This document shows positions 56,979-64,000 of a DNA stretch of 64,000 nucleotides, piece after piece (position 1 is the first letter of the stretch; every line of letters begins with the position of its first letter). This stretch comes from Propionibacteriaceae bacterium (lineage in GTDB: Bacteria > Actinomycetota > Actinomycetes > Propionibacteriales > Propionibacteriaceae). The notes below the pieces were generated by a model. The model made no database searches, was not told where the DNA came from, and saw only the letters and a program-made list of their open reading frames with translations. The stretch covers positions 62,001 through 126,000 of the forward strand of contig JAITVK010000018.1 of NCBI GenBank assembly GCA_031285845.1, read 5' to 3'. Position numbers and translations under genes: made by a program.

Positions 56979-57593
56979 ATGGACTTGTTCGCTCATCGCA
57001 TTATTCCTGTCGTCGTGATCAATGACGCCGACGACGCTGAAGCCTTGGGGTTGGCCCTGCGCGACGGTGGGCTGCCGATCGCTGAGATCACGTTTCGGAC
57101 AGAAGCCGCCGCTGAGTCGATCGCGATCATGAGCGAGATCGAAGGTTTGACGGTCGGAGCTGGAACGGTGGTCTCGCCTGACCAGGTGGAGTTGGCCGCC
57201 GAAGCCGGGGCCGAGTTCATCGTCTCCCCGGGGTTGCGCGCCGATGTGGTCCGCGAAGCCCGGCTGGATGGTAAACCGATCCTGCCTGGCGCGGTCACCC
57301 CAGGAGAGATCATGGAGGCTCAGGCTTTGGGTGTGGAAGCGGTGAAGTTCTTCCCAGCCAACGTCTACGGTGGAGCTGCCGCGATTCGGACGTTGTCGGC
57401 CCCGTTCACCACGATGCAGTTCGTCCCCACCGGCGGGGTCTCGGCCTCGAACATGGCCGACTATCTGGCGCTGCCCTGCGTTCCTGCGGTCGGGGGCTCA
57501 TGGATGGTGCCCACCGGGCTGATTCAGGCCAAAGACTTCGCGGCGATCTCCACCTTGTGTCGTACGGCCGTCCAACTCGTCGCCGCCTTGTGA
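56979..57593 (+). CDS. eda: Bifunctional 4-hydroxy-2-oxoglutarate/2-dehydro-3-deoxy-phosphogluconate aldolase
   Basis: A 204-residue class I aldolase. The base Glu36 in PIAEITFRT, the phosphate-binding segment and the Schiff-base Lys123 in VKFFPANVYGG, together with LPGAVTPGE and PTGGVS, define KDPG aldolase. It splits KDPG into pyruvate and glyceraldehyde 3-phosphate. No edd or uronate genes are nearby, so the source of KDPG is not shown. AAGGAG before the ATG is ideal; TAGAAT at 56942-56947 may be its -10 box. Confidence 0.95.
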   Translation: MDLFAHRIIPVVVINDADDAEALGLALRDGGLPIAEITFRTEAAAESIAIMSEIEGLTVGAGTVVSPDQVELAAEAGAEFIVSPGLRADVVREARLDGKPILPGAVTPGEIMEAQALGVEAVKFFPANVYGGAAAIRTLSAPFTTMQFVPTGGVSASNMADYLALPCVPAVGGSWMVPTGLIQAKDFAAISTLCRTAVQLVAAL

Positions 57594-57629
57594 GGCGCGC
57601 GCGAGCTGGGGGAGACGGACTGGCCCAGG

Positions 57630-58520
57630 TCAGACTTTGACGCGTAGCGTGTCGTACCATTCGGTGGCGACGACCACTCCGTGGTGATCGAGATGAGCCA
57701 CCAGGCAGGACGCGGTCGACATCGGGCGATAGGACTGGCCGAGCCCAGCCAACATGGCAGGCAGAACCGGGCGGTGCCCGCAGACGACGGTCGGTGTGCC
57801 GCTGGCGCCCACGGCTTTCGCCAACCGTCGCATGTAGCCTGCGACCTCGCCATCATCGGCGGCGTTCTCGCTCAGCAGGTCGGCAGTCGTGATGTCGGAT
57901 TTGATCGTTTTGGCGTACGGAGCCAGGGTTTGCAGGCAGCGTGTGGCCGGTGATGAGATCAGATGACTGACGCCGAAAGGTCTCAATACTTGAGCGACGT
58001 ACGGCAACTGGTCGCGCCCGCGGCTGCCCAGGGGTCGCGCGGCGTCGGGCTTGTTCCACCCGTCGCGGCGCAACGCCTTGGCGTGGCGCAGGATCACCAG
58101 CGGTGTGGTCGTCGGAACGGTCATAGCTTCGGCTAAAACGCCGCGCTCGTCGGCGTAGGTCATGACGCCGAGCGCCGCGTCGGCTGGGATCCAGGCCACG
58201 GCGTCGACTTCGGCGTTGGGAACGTGATCGGTGGCGGTGTGGACGACTCCGACCCACCACGAGACGATCTTCAGTGCTTGGCTCAGCGGGTAGCGCGTCG
58301 GTGTGAGCGGGGCGGCCAGTCGGATACGCGCCGAGGACTCTTCGGCGACTTCGCGCACGGCGGCGGTGGGCAACAATTCGGTGGAATGCGGCTTGCCCTT
58401 GGGCAAAGACCAGTCGTCGTACACCGGTCGATGGACGAGAAGGACCTCGCGCTCGCCGCCCATGCCGCGCAGAGTCACCGCTCCGGCGGCCCACACGGGG
58501 ATCTGTGACCCGATACTCAT
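57630..58520 (-). CDS. Nudix hydrolase/histidine phosphatase fusion (MutT1-like)
   Basis: A 296-residue fusion. Residues ~1-135 form a Nudix domain with the box G42-x5-E48-x7-R56-E57-V58-x-E60-E61; the usual Gly after EE is Ser. Residues ~145-296 are a histidine phosphatase (LVILRHAKALRRDGWN for the RHG motif, later VVCGHRP). This matches mycobacterial MutT1-type proteins that degrade 8-oxo-dGTP or diadenosine polyphosphates. The ATG at 58520 is preceded seven bases earlier by a TAAGGT -10 box, so the mRNA may be leaderless. Confidence 0.9.
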   Translation of the reverse strand: MSIGSQIPVWAAGAVTLRGMGGEREVLLVHRPVYDDWSLPKGKPHSTELLPTAAVREVAEESSARIRLAAPLTPTRYPLSQALKIVSWWVGVVHTATDHVPNAEVDAVAWIPADAALGVMTYADERGVLAEAMTVPTTTPLVILRHAKALRRDGWNKPDAARPLGSRGRDQLPYVAQVLRPFGVSHLISSPATRCLQTLAPYAKTIKSDITTADLLSENAADDGEVAGYMRRLAKAVGASGTPTVVCGHRPVLPAMLAGLGQSYRPMSTASCLVAHLDHHGVVVATEWYDTLRVKV

Positions 58521-58527
58521 TTTCCCA

Positions 58528-58533
58528 ACCTTA
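58528..58533 (-). promoter_or_regulatory. -10 box (TAAGGT) of a leaderless promoter for the Nudix fusion gene
   Basis: Read on the minus strand, TAAGGT ends seven bases before the ATG at 58520, in the same geometry as the leaderless genes at 4151 and 63449. A weak GGGAAA could alternatively serve as ribosome site. Confidence 0.45.
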
Positions 58534-58620
58534 GCCAAATCGACTCTGCTTCGCCACGATCGCGGTCCAGGGGTCGGACCGGGTGTGTCGAACTGCTGCC
58601 GGTCCACGCCGACTCGATGA

Positions 58621-61600
58621 TCACGGGTTGGCCCGGCGGGTCGAGGTGGCTTGGATCAGGTGCTCCTGCAAATCGGTCAAGGCCGCACCGTTCTGGTCGA
58701 CCGTCTTTTGCTGCCAGCCGTCTTCGGTCAGCCACCACGAGGCGATGGTCGGGTCGAAAGCCAAGGTGAACAGCTCGTCGATCTTGGCGATATGGGCCTC
58801 GTTGTTGAGTTGGACCACGACTTCGACCCGACGGTCCAGGTTGCGGTGCATCAGGTCGGCCGAGCCGATGCCCACTTGGGGATGTCCGCCATTGTCGAAC
58901 CAGAACAGTCGTGAATGCTCCAAGAACCGCCCCAAGATCGACCGTACGCGAATGTTCTCACTCAGACCGGGAACTCCGGCGCGCAAGGCGCAGATGCCAC
59001 GGACCCACAGGTCGACTCTCACCCCGGCCTGACTGGCGCGGTACAACGCGTCCATTGTGGCCTCGTCGACGATCGAGTTGACTTTGATTCGGATGCGCCC
59101 GGGGATGCCGGAACGTTGAAGCTCGATCTCATGATCGATGTGTTCGAGCAGACCGTTGCGGATGCCGAACGGCGAGACCAACAGTCGGCGGTAATGGGAT
59201 TCGGCGGTCATTCCCGACAAGTGGTTGAACAGTCGGGCGACATCGTCGGTGATGATCGGGTTGGCGGTCAGCAACCCCATGTCTTCATACATCCGCGCTG
59301 TCTTGGGATTGTAGTTGCCCGTGCCGATGTGGCAGTAGCGCCGCAGACTGTCGCCCTCGTCGCGGATCACCATCGACAGCTTGCAATGGGTTTTCAGCCC
59401 GACCAAGCCGTAGACGACGTGGACCCCGGCTTGCTCGAGCTTGCGCGCCCAGGCGATGTTGGCCTGCTCGTCGAAGCGGGCTTTGATCTCAACCAGCGCC
59501 AGAACCTGTTTTCCGGCTCGGGCGGCCTCGATCAGCGCGTCGACGATGGGGGAGTCGCCGCTGGTGCGGTACAAGGTCTGTTTGATGGCCAGGACATGGG
59601 GGTCGTCGGCGGCTTGCTCGATGAAACGTTGAACGGAGGTGGCGAACGAGTCGTACGGATGATGCAGCAGCACGTCGCGCTTGCGCACGGCCGCGAACAG
59701 GTCGGCCGGTGACGAGGTCTCGACCGCCGCCAGCTGGGGGTTGGTCCGCGGCAGGAAGCCGGGGTATTTCAAGTCCTCACGATCAGCGTCAGCGATCGAG
59801 AACAGACCAGTCAGATCCAGCGGTCCACGCACGAAAAAGGTCTCCGGGCCGGTCACATCCAGTTCGTTCACCAAGATGTCGAGCAGCTCTGGGTCGATGC
59901 CTTCCTCGACTTCGAGTCGTACGGGCGGGCGTCCGACCTTGCGGCGCAGCAGTTCTTTCTCCAAAGCGAACAGGATGTTCTCGGCGTCGTCCTCTTCGAC
60001 TTCGACATCCTCGTTGCGGGTCACGCGGAAGACGCCCGACTTCAACACGTCCATGCCGGGGAAAATCGTGTCCAGGTGATGGGCGATGACGTCCTCCAAC
60101 GGAACGAAACGACCGTCGGTGACTTCGAGGAATCGGGGCAAGACGTTGGGCACTTTGATTCGGGCGAACAGTCTGGCCGAGGTCACCGGGTTGCGCAGTT
60201 GCACCGCCAAGTTGAGGCTGAGTCCTGAGATATACGGGAATGGATGCGACGGGTCGACGGCCAGTGGGGTGAGGATTGGGAAGACTCGGTCGCGGAACAA
60301 TTCGGTCAGGCGCTCCTTCTCGGAGGCCATCAGGTTGGGCCAGCGCAGCAGCAGGATGCCCTTCTCCGCCAGTTCCGGGATGACCTCGTCCATGAAAACC
60401 CGGCTTTGTTCGGCCGTACAGTCACGCGCCGTCGACAAGATCGCCTCATGCAGTTCGCGCGGCAAGAGTCCAGACGTGCCGCGTTGGGCCAAACCGGCGT
60501 CGATCCTCCGCTTCAAACCGGCCACCCGGACCATAAAGAACTCGTCCAGATTGGAGGAGAAGATGGCTAAGAACTTGGTCCTCTCCAACAACGGGATGCG
60601 CTGGCGATCCTTCGCCAGATCCAACACCCGGGTGTTGAAGGCCAGCCAGCTCAGCTCGCGGTCGAGGTAGCGGTTGTCGGGCAGGCCGGTCGCGTCCCCG
60701 GCGGTTGGGGTGGGTACGGTGGCCTCGACCAGGGGGGGAATGTCCAGGTCGATCGGGAAGTCAGCCGCTGAAGTGGTTTCGGGGGTCGACACCTCGTCGA
60801 GGACGACCTCACCCAATTCGGGCATGTCTTGACCGGGAAGGCTCACTGCGAGCGTCGTTGCTGAGGTTGACTCATCGGCCTGGGTGGTCGCGGGGGATTC
60901 GGTCGAGGCCACGGCCGGGTTTGGGACGGTCGTGCGCGGGGTCTTCATCGCTGCGGAGACGTCAGTCGGTGTGTTCGGCGTCGGAACAGCGGATGTCGCG
61001 ACCAAGGTGTCGAGCTTCGGTGCGACCGCGGCGGGCGCCTGGTCCACTCGTGTCGTGGGCTCACCAGCATCGGGCGTACGGTGGTCAAGGCGAGTTCTAG
61101 TGTGGGGGGTCAGCGTCGGAATCGACGTGGCTGGGAACAGCGACTCGACCGGGGCGGGTTCAGACGACTGAATCGGTGTGGTCGTTGAGCGATGGGTCGT
61201 GTGGCCGGTGAGGCTCGGGCGGCGTGCCGAATGGTCGGCCTCGCCCGCCGCGCTCGGGAGACGACTGGTGTGGTCGGATGTGCTCGGGATGCGACCGGCG
61301 CGGTCGGCGGCGCTCGTCGGACGAGCGAGGTGATCCTCAGCCAGGGTGCTGGCATGCCGGGTGGTGTGATCGCTGGCGGCGACGTCGATAAGCGGGTCGG
61401 TCGACATGGCGACAGGCTCGATCGCCCCGGGGGCACCGGCGTCGATCTTGGGCTCGTCCAGGTCGTCGTCGGGGTCGATGTCGACCGCGTACGCCGGATC
61501 AGACAGCATCGCCAGGACTTTGTCGATCTGGTCTTGGGTGGGCAATCCATCCCCGCCCAATCCGGTCGATCTCAGGCTCAAGAACTCGTCCAGGGCGGAG

Positions 61601-61671
61601 CGATGGGGTGCGGCCGGTGTCGAATGACTGTCTGATCGACGGTGTTGACGTGGCTGATCGGTGCTCGACAT
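58621..61671 (-). CDS. ppk1: Polyphosphate kinase 1 with a ~330-residue N-terminal extension
   Basis: A 1016-residue Ppk1; typical enzymes have ~690-740. Residues from ~332 ([21 protein letters not shown]) carry the N, H and catalytic domains: [19 protein letters not shown], then [19 protein letters not shown], the phosphorylated His in [23 protein letters not shown] and [18 protein letters not shown]. The extension is Thr/Ser/Pro/Ala/Asp-rich with repeating -DHTxRxPSxA- units (near residues 90-140), likely disordered. AAGGAGG precedes the ATG. It makes polyphosphate reversibly from ATP; the GlnR-like gene lies upstream in the same direction. Confidence 0.95.
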   Translation of the reverse strand: MSSTDQPRQHRRSDSHSTPAAPHRSALDEFLSLRSTGLGGDGLPTQDQIDKVLAMLSDPAYAVDIDPDDDLDEPKIDAGAPGAIEPVAMSTDPLIDVAASDHTTRHASTLAEDHLARPTSAADRAGRIPSTSDHTSRLPSAAGEADHSARRPSLTGHTTHRSTTTPIQSSEPAPVESLFPATSIPTLTPHTRTRLDHRTPDAGEPTTRVDQAPAAVAPKLDTLVATSAVPTPNTPTDVSAAMKTPRTTVPNPAVASTESPATTQADESTSATTLAVSLPGQDMPELGEVVLDEVSTPETTSAADFPIDLDIPPLVEATVPTPTAGDATGLPDNRYLDRELSWLAFNTRVLDLAKDRQRIPLLERTKFLAIFSSNLDEFFMVRVAGLKRRIDAGLAQRGTSGLLPRELHEAILSTARDCTAEQSRVFMDEVIPELAEKGILLLRWPNLMASEKERLTELFRDRVFPILTPLAVDPSHPFPYISGLSLNLAVQLRNPVTSARLFARIKVPNVLPRFLEVTDGRFVPLEDVIAHHLDTIFPGMDVLKSGVFRVTRNEDVEVEEDDAENILFALEKELLRRKVGRPPVRLEVEEGIDPELLDILVNELDVTGPETFFVRGPLDLTGLFSIADADREDLKYPGFLPRTNPQLAAVETSSPADLFAAVRKRDVLLHHPYDSFATSVQRFIEQAADDPHVLAIKQTLYRTSGDSPIVDALIEAARAGKQVLALVEIKARFDEQANIAWARKLEQAGVHVVYGLVGLKTHCKLSMVIRDEGDSLRRYCHIGTGNYNPKTARMYEDMGLLTANPIITDDVARLFNHLSGMTAESHYRRLLVSPFGIRNGLLEHIDHEIELQRSGIPGRIRIKVNSIVDEATMDALYRASQAGVRVDLWVRGICALRAGVPGLSENIRVRSILGRFLEHSRLFWFDNGGHPQVGIGSADLMHRNLDRRVEVVVQLNNEAHIAKIDELFTLAFDPTIASWWLTEDGWQQKTVDQNGAALTDLQEHLIQATSTRRANP

Positions 61672-61831
61672 CCATCCTCCTTGCTCTGAAAGACCTGGTG
61701 CGACTCCACCACATCATCGCGTTTGTGATCTTCGATCGAACCGGTCACTGCGACGGTGTCTTGTCCCTTCGCGTTCCATTATGGTACCGAAGACGGCCCG
61801 CGACAATCACGACCCGAGGGGTTCAGGAAGT

Positions 61832-62482
61832 TCAGCGGACAGTGAAACGATAACCAACATTGCGTACTGTTCCAATCAGTGCCTCGTGCTCTGGGCCCAG
61901 CTTGGCTCGCAGACGCCGCACATGCACGTCGACCGTACGCGTTCCGCCGTAATAGTCGTAACCCCACACCTCGTCGAGCAGCTGCTCGCGGGAGAAGACC
62001 CGGCCTGGATGGGCGGCCAAAAACTTCAGCAACTCGAACTCGGTGTAGGTCAGATCCAGCGGGTTGTCGTCGAGCCACACCGAGTACGCCGCCTCGTCGA
62101 TCACCACCCCGCCGGCCGTCACCCGGGTGGTCGCGCCTTCCTGCGGAGAAGTCGCCAAGCGCAGCCGGGTCTCGATCTCGGCCGGGCTGGCCGACTCAGC
62201 CAGGAAGTCATCACACTCCCATGCGCCGGAGTACGTCGCCAGCCCGCCTTCAGACAAGATGATCAGTCGCGGGATCCCGACACCGGCGGTGGCGAACATG
62301 TGGCAGAGGTTTTTGGCTGCGCCGAGGTCACGGCGGGCGTCGATCAGGATGACGTCGGCTCCAGCCGATTCGGTCAAGACCTGGTCGCGTGGGGATTTGA
62401 TGGCGATGGTGTGGGGCAGCAGCGTCAGGGGAGGGAAGGGGTCAGCCGCGGTGCTGGGTGTGATCAGTAAAACTGTAGCCAT
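61832..62482 (-). CDS. glnR: GlnR-like winged-helix response regulator
   Basis: A 216-residue OmpR-type regulator. The receiver-like N-terminal half has VLLITPSTAAD, GADVILIDARRDL and IILSEGGLATYSGAWECDDFLAESASPAEIETRL, lacking the full set of phosphorylation residues; the C-terminal winged helix is LDLTYTEFELLKFLAAHPGRVFSREQLLDEVWGYDYYGGTRTVDVHVRRLRAKLGPEHEALIGTVRNVGYRF. This closely resembles orphan GlnR of actinobacteria, master of nitrogen assimilation. AGGAGGAGG precedes the ATG. No sensor kinase is adjacent. It could also be a related orphan regulator. Confidence 0.85.
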   Translation of the reverse strand: MATVLLITPSTAADPFPPLTLLPHTIAIKSPRDQVLTESAGADVILIDARRDLGAAKNLCHMFATAGVGIPRLIILSEGGLATYSGAWECDDFLAESASPAEIETRLRLATSPQEGATTRVTAGGVVIDEAAYSVWLDDNPLDLTYTEFELLKFLAAHPGRVFSREQLLDEVWGYDYYGGTRTVDVHVRRLRAKLGPEHEALIGTVRNVGYRFTVR

Positions 62483-62571
62483 TTTCCTCCTCCTGGTGGG
62501 AAGACTACCGGAAAGCCGAACCTCATGGCGCGATCACCGCCCGTCGGCCCGATCGGCGGCCACCGCGCGGC

Positions 62572-62577
62572 TATGCT
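62572..62577 (+). promoter_or_regulatory. -10 box (TATGCT) of a leaderless promoter for the small membrane protein
   Basis: TATGCT ends six bases before the ATG at 62584, where no ribosome binding site exists. Geometry matches other leaderless genes in this window. Confidence 0.5.
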
Positions 62578-62583
62578 GGAGCC

Positions 62584-62685
62584 ATGGCGGTGTTCAGCTT
62601 GTGGATGATGGTCGCGCTGACCAGCTTGGTCGGCGTCAGCGTGCTGATCTGGGTGGTGCAGTTGTTCCGGACCCTGGATCACTGA
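62584..62685 (+). CDS. Small single-pass membrane protein, 33 residues
   Basis: A short frame encodes MAVFSLWMMVALTSLVGVS, then VLIWVVQLFRTLDH: essentially one transmembrane helix with few polar ends. It has a -10 box (TATGCT) six bases upstream, suggesting leaderless expression, and lies 77 bases before the nitrobindin-like gene in the same direction. The neighbouring gene has its own AAAGGA ribosome site. Small hydrophobic proteins like this often modulate larger membrane complexes, but no function is known; expression is unproven. Confidence 0.5.
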   Translation: MAVFSLWMMVALTSLVGVSVLIWVVQLFRTLDH

Positions 62686-62762
62686 TCCCACCGCGACTGC
62701 CACAATCATCCTCCGCACCAACCCATCGGCGCGTGCCCGCGCCCCAAGAAAGGAACTCCATC

Positions 62763-63263
62763 ATGGCGTTTGAGATCGACTCGAGAATGCGGCCCGAGCT
62801 GCTCGGCTTGGCTTGGATGATCGGGCATTGGGAGGGTACCGGCAACGGGCATCACCTCGGCGGGGACGAGTTCGAGTTCACCGCGACCGTGGATGTCGCC
62901 GAGAACGGCGGGGCCTACCTGTCGTACGTCATGCAGATCTTCGTCACCGACGATGAGGGTCGTCCGATTCAGGCGTTGGGGATGGAGACCGGGTTTTGGC
63001 GTCCGAAAGCCAACGGCGAGGTCGAAGTGGTCATCGCCCATCCGGAGGGGGTCGCCGAGATCTATCTCGGCAAGATCGAGGGAGCCAAGATCGAGCTCAC
63101 GACCGATGTCGTGGCGCGTACCGTCACCGCTGACATCCCGCTCAGTGGCGGGCATCGGTTGTACGGCAATGTCGAATCCGACCTGATGTTCGCCTACGAC
63201 GCTGGGACGACCGAATATCCGATTCAGCCCTATCTGTGGGCCAGACTGCGCCGCGTCGGCTGA
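62763..63263 (+). CDS. Nitrobindin-like (FABP-fold) protein lacking the haem-binding histidine
   Basis: A 166-residue beta-barrel protein of the nitrobindin/THAP4 family. The GxWxGxG signature is in LAWMIGHWEGTGNG (near residues 17-30), followed by MGTGFWRP-type and VIAHPEGVAEIYLGKIEG segments. In haem-binding members a C-terminal histidine (motif like QxHLxxxL) ligates iron; here the equivalent is QPYLWARLRRVG, with Tyr in place of His, so it is best called 'ferric nitrobindin-like'. AAAGGA precedes the ATG at 62763; the open frame further upstream is not used. Confidence 0.9.
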   Translation: MAFEIDSRMRPELLGLAWMIGHWEGTGNGHHLGGDEFEFTATVDVAENGGAYLSYVMQIFVTDDEGRPIQALGMETGFWRPKANGEVEVVIAHPEGVAEIYLGKIEGAKIELTTDVVARTVTADIPLSGGHRLYGNVESDLMFAYDAGTTEYPIQPYLWARLRRVG

Positions 63264-63448
63264 TCGGGGCCGGTGGCCACGGTTCACACCATGGTCGACA
63301 GTCCGGCGAGGTCAGCCGCGTCGGTTGATTGGGCCACGGCCATCGTCCGCCTGATGGTCGACAATCTGCCGATCGCGCCGCTCCGACTGGCCTCAGCCCT
63401 GGCGCTCCGTCGCATGATGGTCGGCTGGCCGTCGCCTAGACTGGAGTC
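63264..63448. other. Intergenic region before the YgfZ-like gene
   Basis: No credible coding frame. It ends in CTAGACTGGAGTC immediately before the ATG at 63449: TAGACT at 63437-63442 would be the -10 box of a leaderless promoter six bases upstream of the start codon. Confidence 0.55.
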
Positions 63449-64000
63449 ATGACGACAGTGGTGATCGAACAAGGCGTCGATCGGGGTTTGATCTGGCATT
63501 GTGGCTCTCCGCTGACCGAACAGCGTAGTCTGGTGGCGTCGCTGTCCCCGAACGCCCGCGACGATCGACCGGTGATGGTGGATCTGTCGAATCGCGAGGT
63601 CGTACGTTTGACTGGGGCGGATCGGGTGAACTACCTGAATCTGATCGGAACGGCCAAGTTGGACAGTCTGGCGCCAGGTTCCTCAGCCACCACCTACTTC
63701 TTGGACCCACACGGCCACATCATCGACCACCTGGGGCTGGTGGCCGATGATGACGCGCCGGTGTTGTGGGGGTCGACCGAGCCTGGACGCGGCGCTGAGC
63801 TGGTCGCCCGACTGAATCAGTGGCGTTTTCGTCTGGACGTCGAGGCCACGGTCGTCCCCGATGTGGCAGTGGTGTGGAGTTCTGCCCCGATGATCTCGAT
63901 CGCGGTTCGTCACGGCGTCGACGACACTCTAGGCGGTCACGAGATATTCGTCCCCCGCCATCAGGTGGGCACGATTCTGGCCGAGGGGAACCCCGTCGGG
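63449..64000 (+). CDS. YgfZ/GcvT-like folate-binding protein (3' end outside window)
   Basis: The frame stays open from ATG 63449 to the end of the window (184 codons). Features are VMVDLSNREVVRLTGADRVNYLNLIGTAKLDSLAPG and TTYFLDPHGHIIDHLGLVADD, matching the tetrahydrofolate-binding GcvT fold of YgfZ/IbaG-type proteins that help assemble or repair iron-sulphur clusters. The diagnostic C-terminal motif K-G-C-Y-x-G-Q-E is beyond the window. A TAGACT box six bases before the ATG suggests a leaderless transcript. Confidence 0.85.
   Translation, partial: MTTVVIEQGVDRGLIWHCGSPLTEQRSLVASLSPNARDDRPVMVDLSNREVVRLTGADRVNYLNLIGTAKLDSLAPGSSATTYFLDPHGHIIDHLGLVADDDAPVLWGSTEPGRGAELVARLNQWRFRLDVEATVVPDVAVVWSSAPMISIAVRHGVDDTLGGHEIFVPRHQVGTILAEGNPVG

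Overview
This 64 kb window is chromosomal DNA from a high-GC Gram-positive bacterium (Actinomycetota). The evidence is the GuaB plus GuaB3 pair, a GlnR-type regulator, the tRNA-Trp–secE–nusG–rplK–rplA and rplJL–rpoBC blocks, actinobacterial TAnnnT-type -10 boxes (often TAGACT), several apparently leaderless genes and GTG/TTG starts. The overall flavour suggests Propionibacteriales or a neighbouring order, but the genus cannot be fixed from sequence alone. Almost everything looks like ordinary vertically inherited chromosome; I see no prophage, insertion sequence, CRISPR array or integrated plasmid.

Layout. 1-1145: tail of an ABC-2 type exporter. 1264-4129: t6A operon tsaE-tsaB-rimI-tsaD, each start overlapping the previous stop. 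4151-8219: aldo/keto reductase, isochorismate synthase, a frameshifted EamA transporter and a geranylgeranyl-reductase-type flavoprotein. 8391-11119: guaB and guaB3. 11296-17401: assorted housekeeping and accessory enzymes (DUF3737 beta-helix protein, MalY-type lyase, alpha/beta hydrolase, HAD phosphatase, rpsT, nitroreductase, ThuA-like protein, META-domain protein). 17616-31257: tRNA-Trp, secE, nusG, rplK, rplA, a PrsW-type membrane protease, rplJ (with L10 leader), rplL, rpoB and rpoC, ending in a strong terminator. 31318-41401: a complete-looking alpha-glucoside utilisation locus: GH65 phosphorylase and beta-phosphoglucomutase facing left; a sugar ABC importer (binding protein and two permeases, no ATPase), a GH31 glycosidase and a LacI regulator facing right. 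41519-46000: small membrane proteins, a Bax-inhibitor family protein, a lipoprotein, a SRPBCC protein and a Bcr/CflA-type MFS exporter. 46154-50519: MoxR–DUF58–transglutaminase operon. 50789-57593: transketolase, pntA, pntB, a beta-hydroxyacid-dehydrogenase-like oxidoreductase and KDPG aldolase. 57630-62482 (minus strand): Nudix/histidine phosphatase fusion, polyphosphate kinase with a giant N-terminal extension, and GlnR-like regulator. 62584-64000: a 33-residue membrane protein, a nitrobindin-like protein lacking the haem histidine and a partial YgfZ/GcvT-like protein.

How the genes fit together. The sugar locus reads as one regulon: imported alpha-glucosides are split by GH65 (phosphorolysis) or GH31 (hydrolysis), beta-glucose 1-phosphate is converted by the mutase, and LacI probably acts at two AACGTTTGC repeats in the divergent promoter region. 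There one palindromic TTGCAA hexamer can serve as the -35 box of both promoters. Transketolase, transhydrogenase and KDPG aldolase belong to central carbon and redox metabolism.

The most noteworthy signals are that divergent promoter, a probable quasipalindrome-templated 4-base insertion that frameshifts the EamA gene, hairpin arrays in front of rplK and rplA, low-complexity expansions in conserved enzymes (GH65, Ppk, SecE, PrsW), an unusual rifampicin-pocket sequence in RpoB and recurrent leaderless promoters. I did not find a clearly novel multi-gene system.
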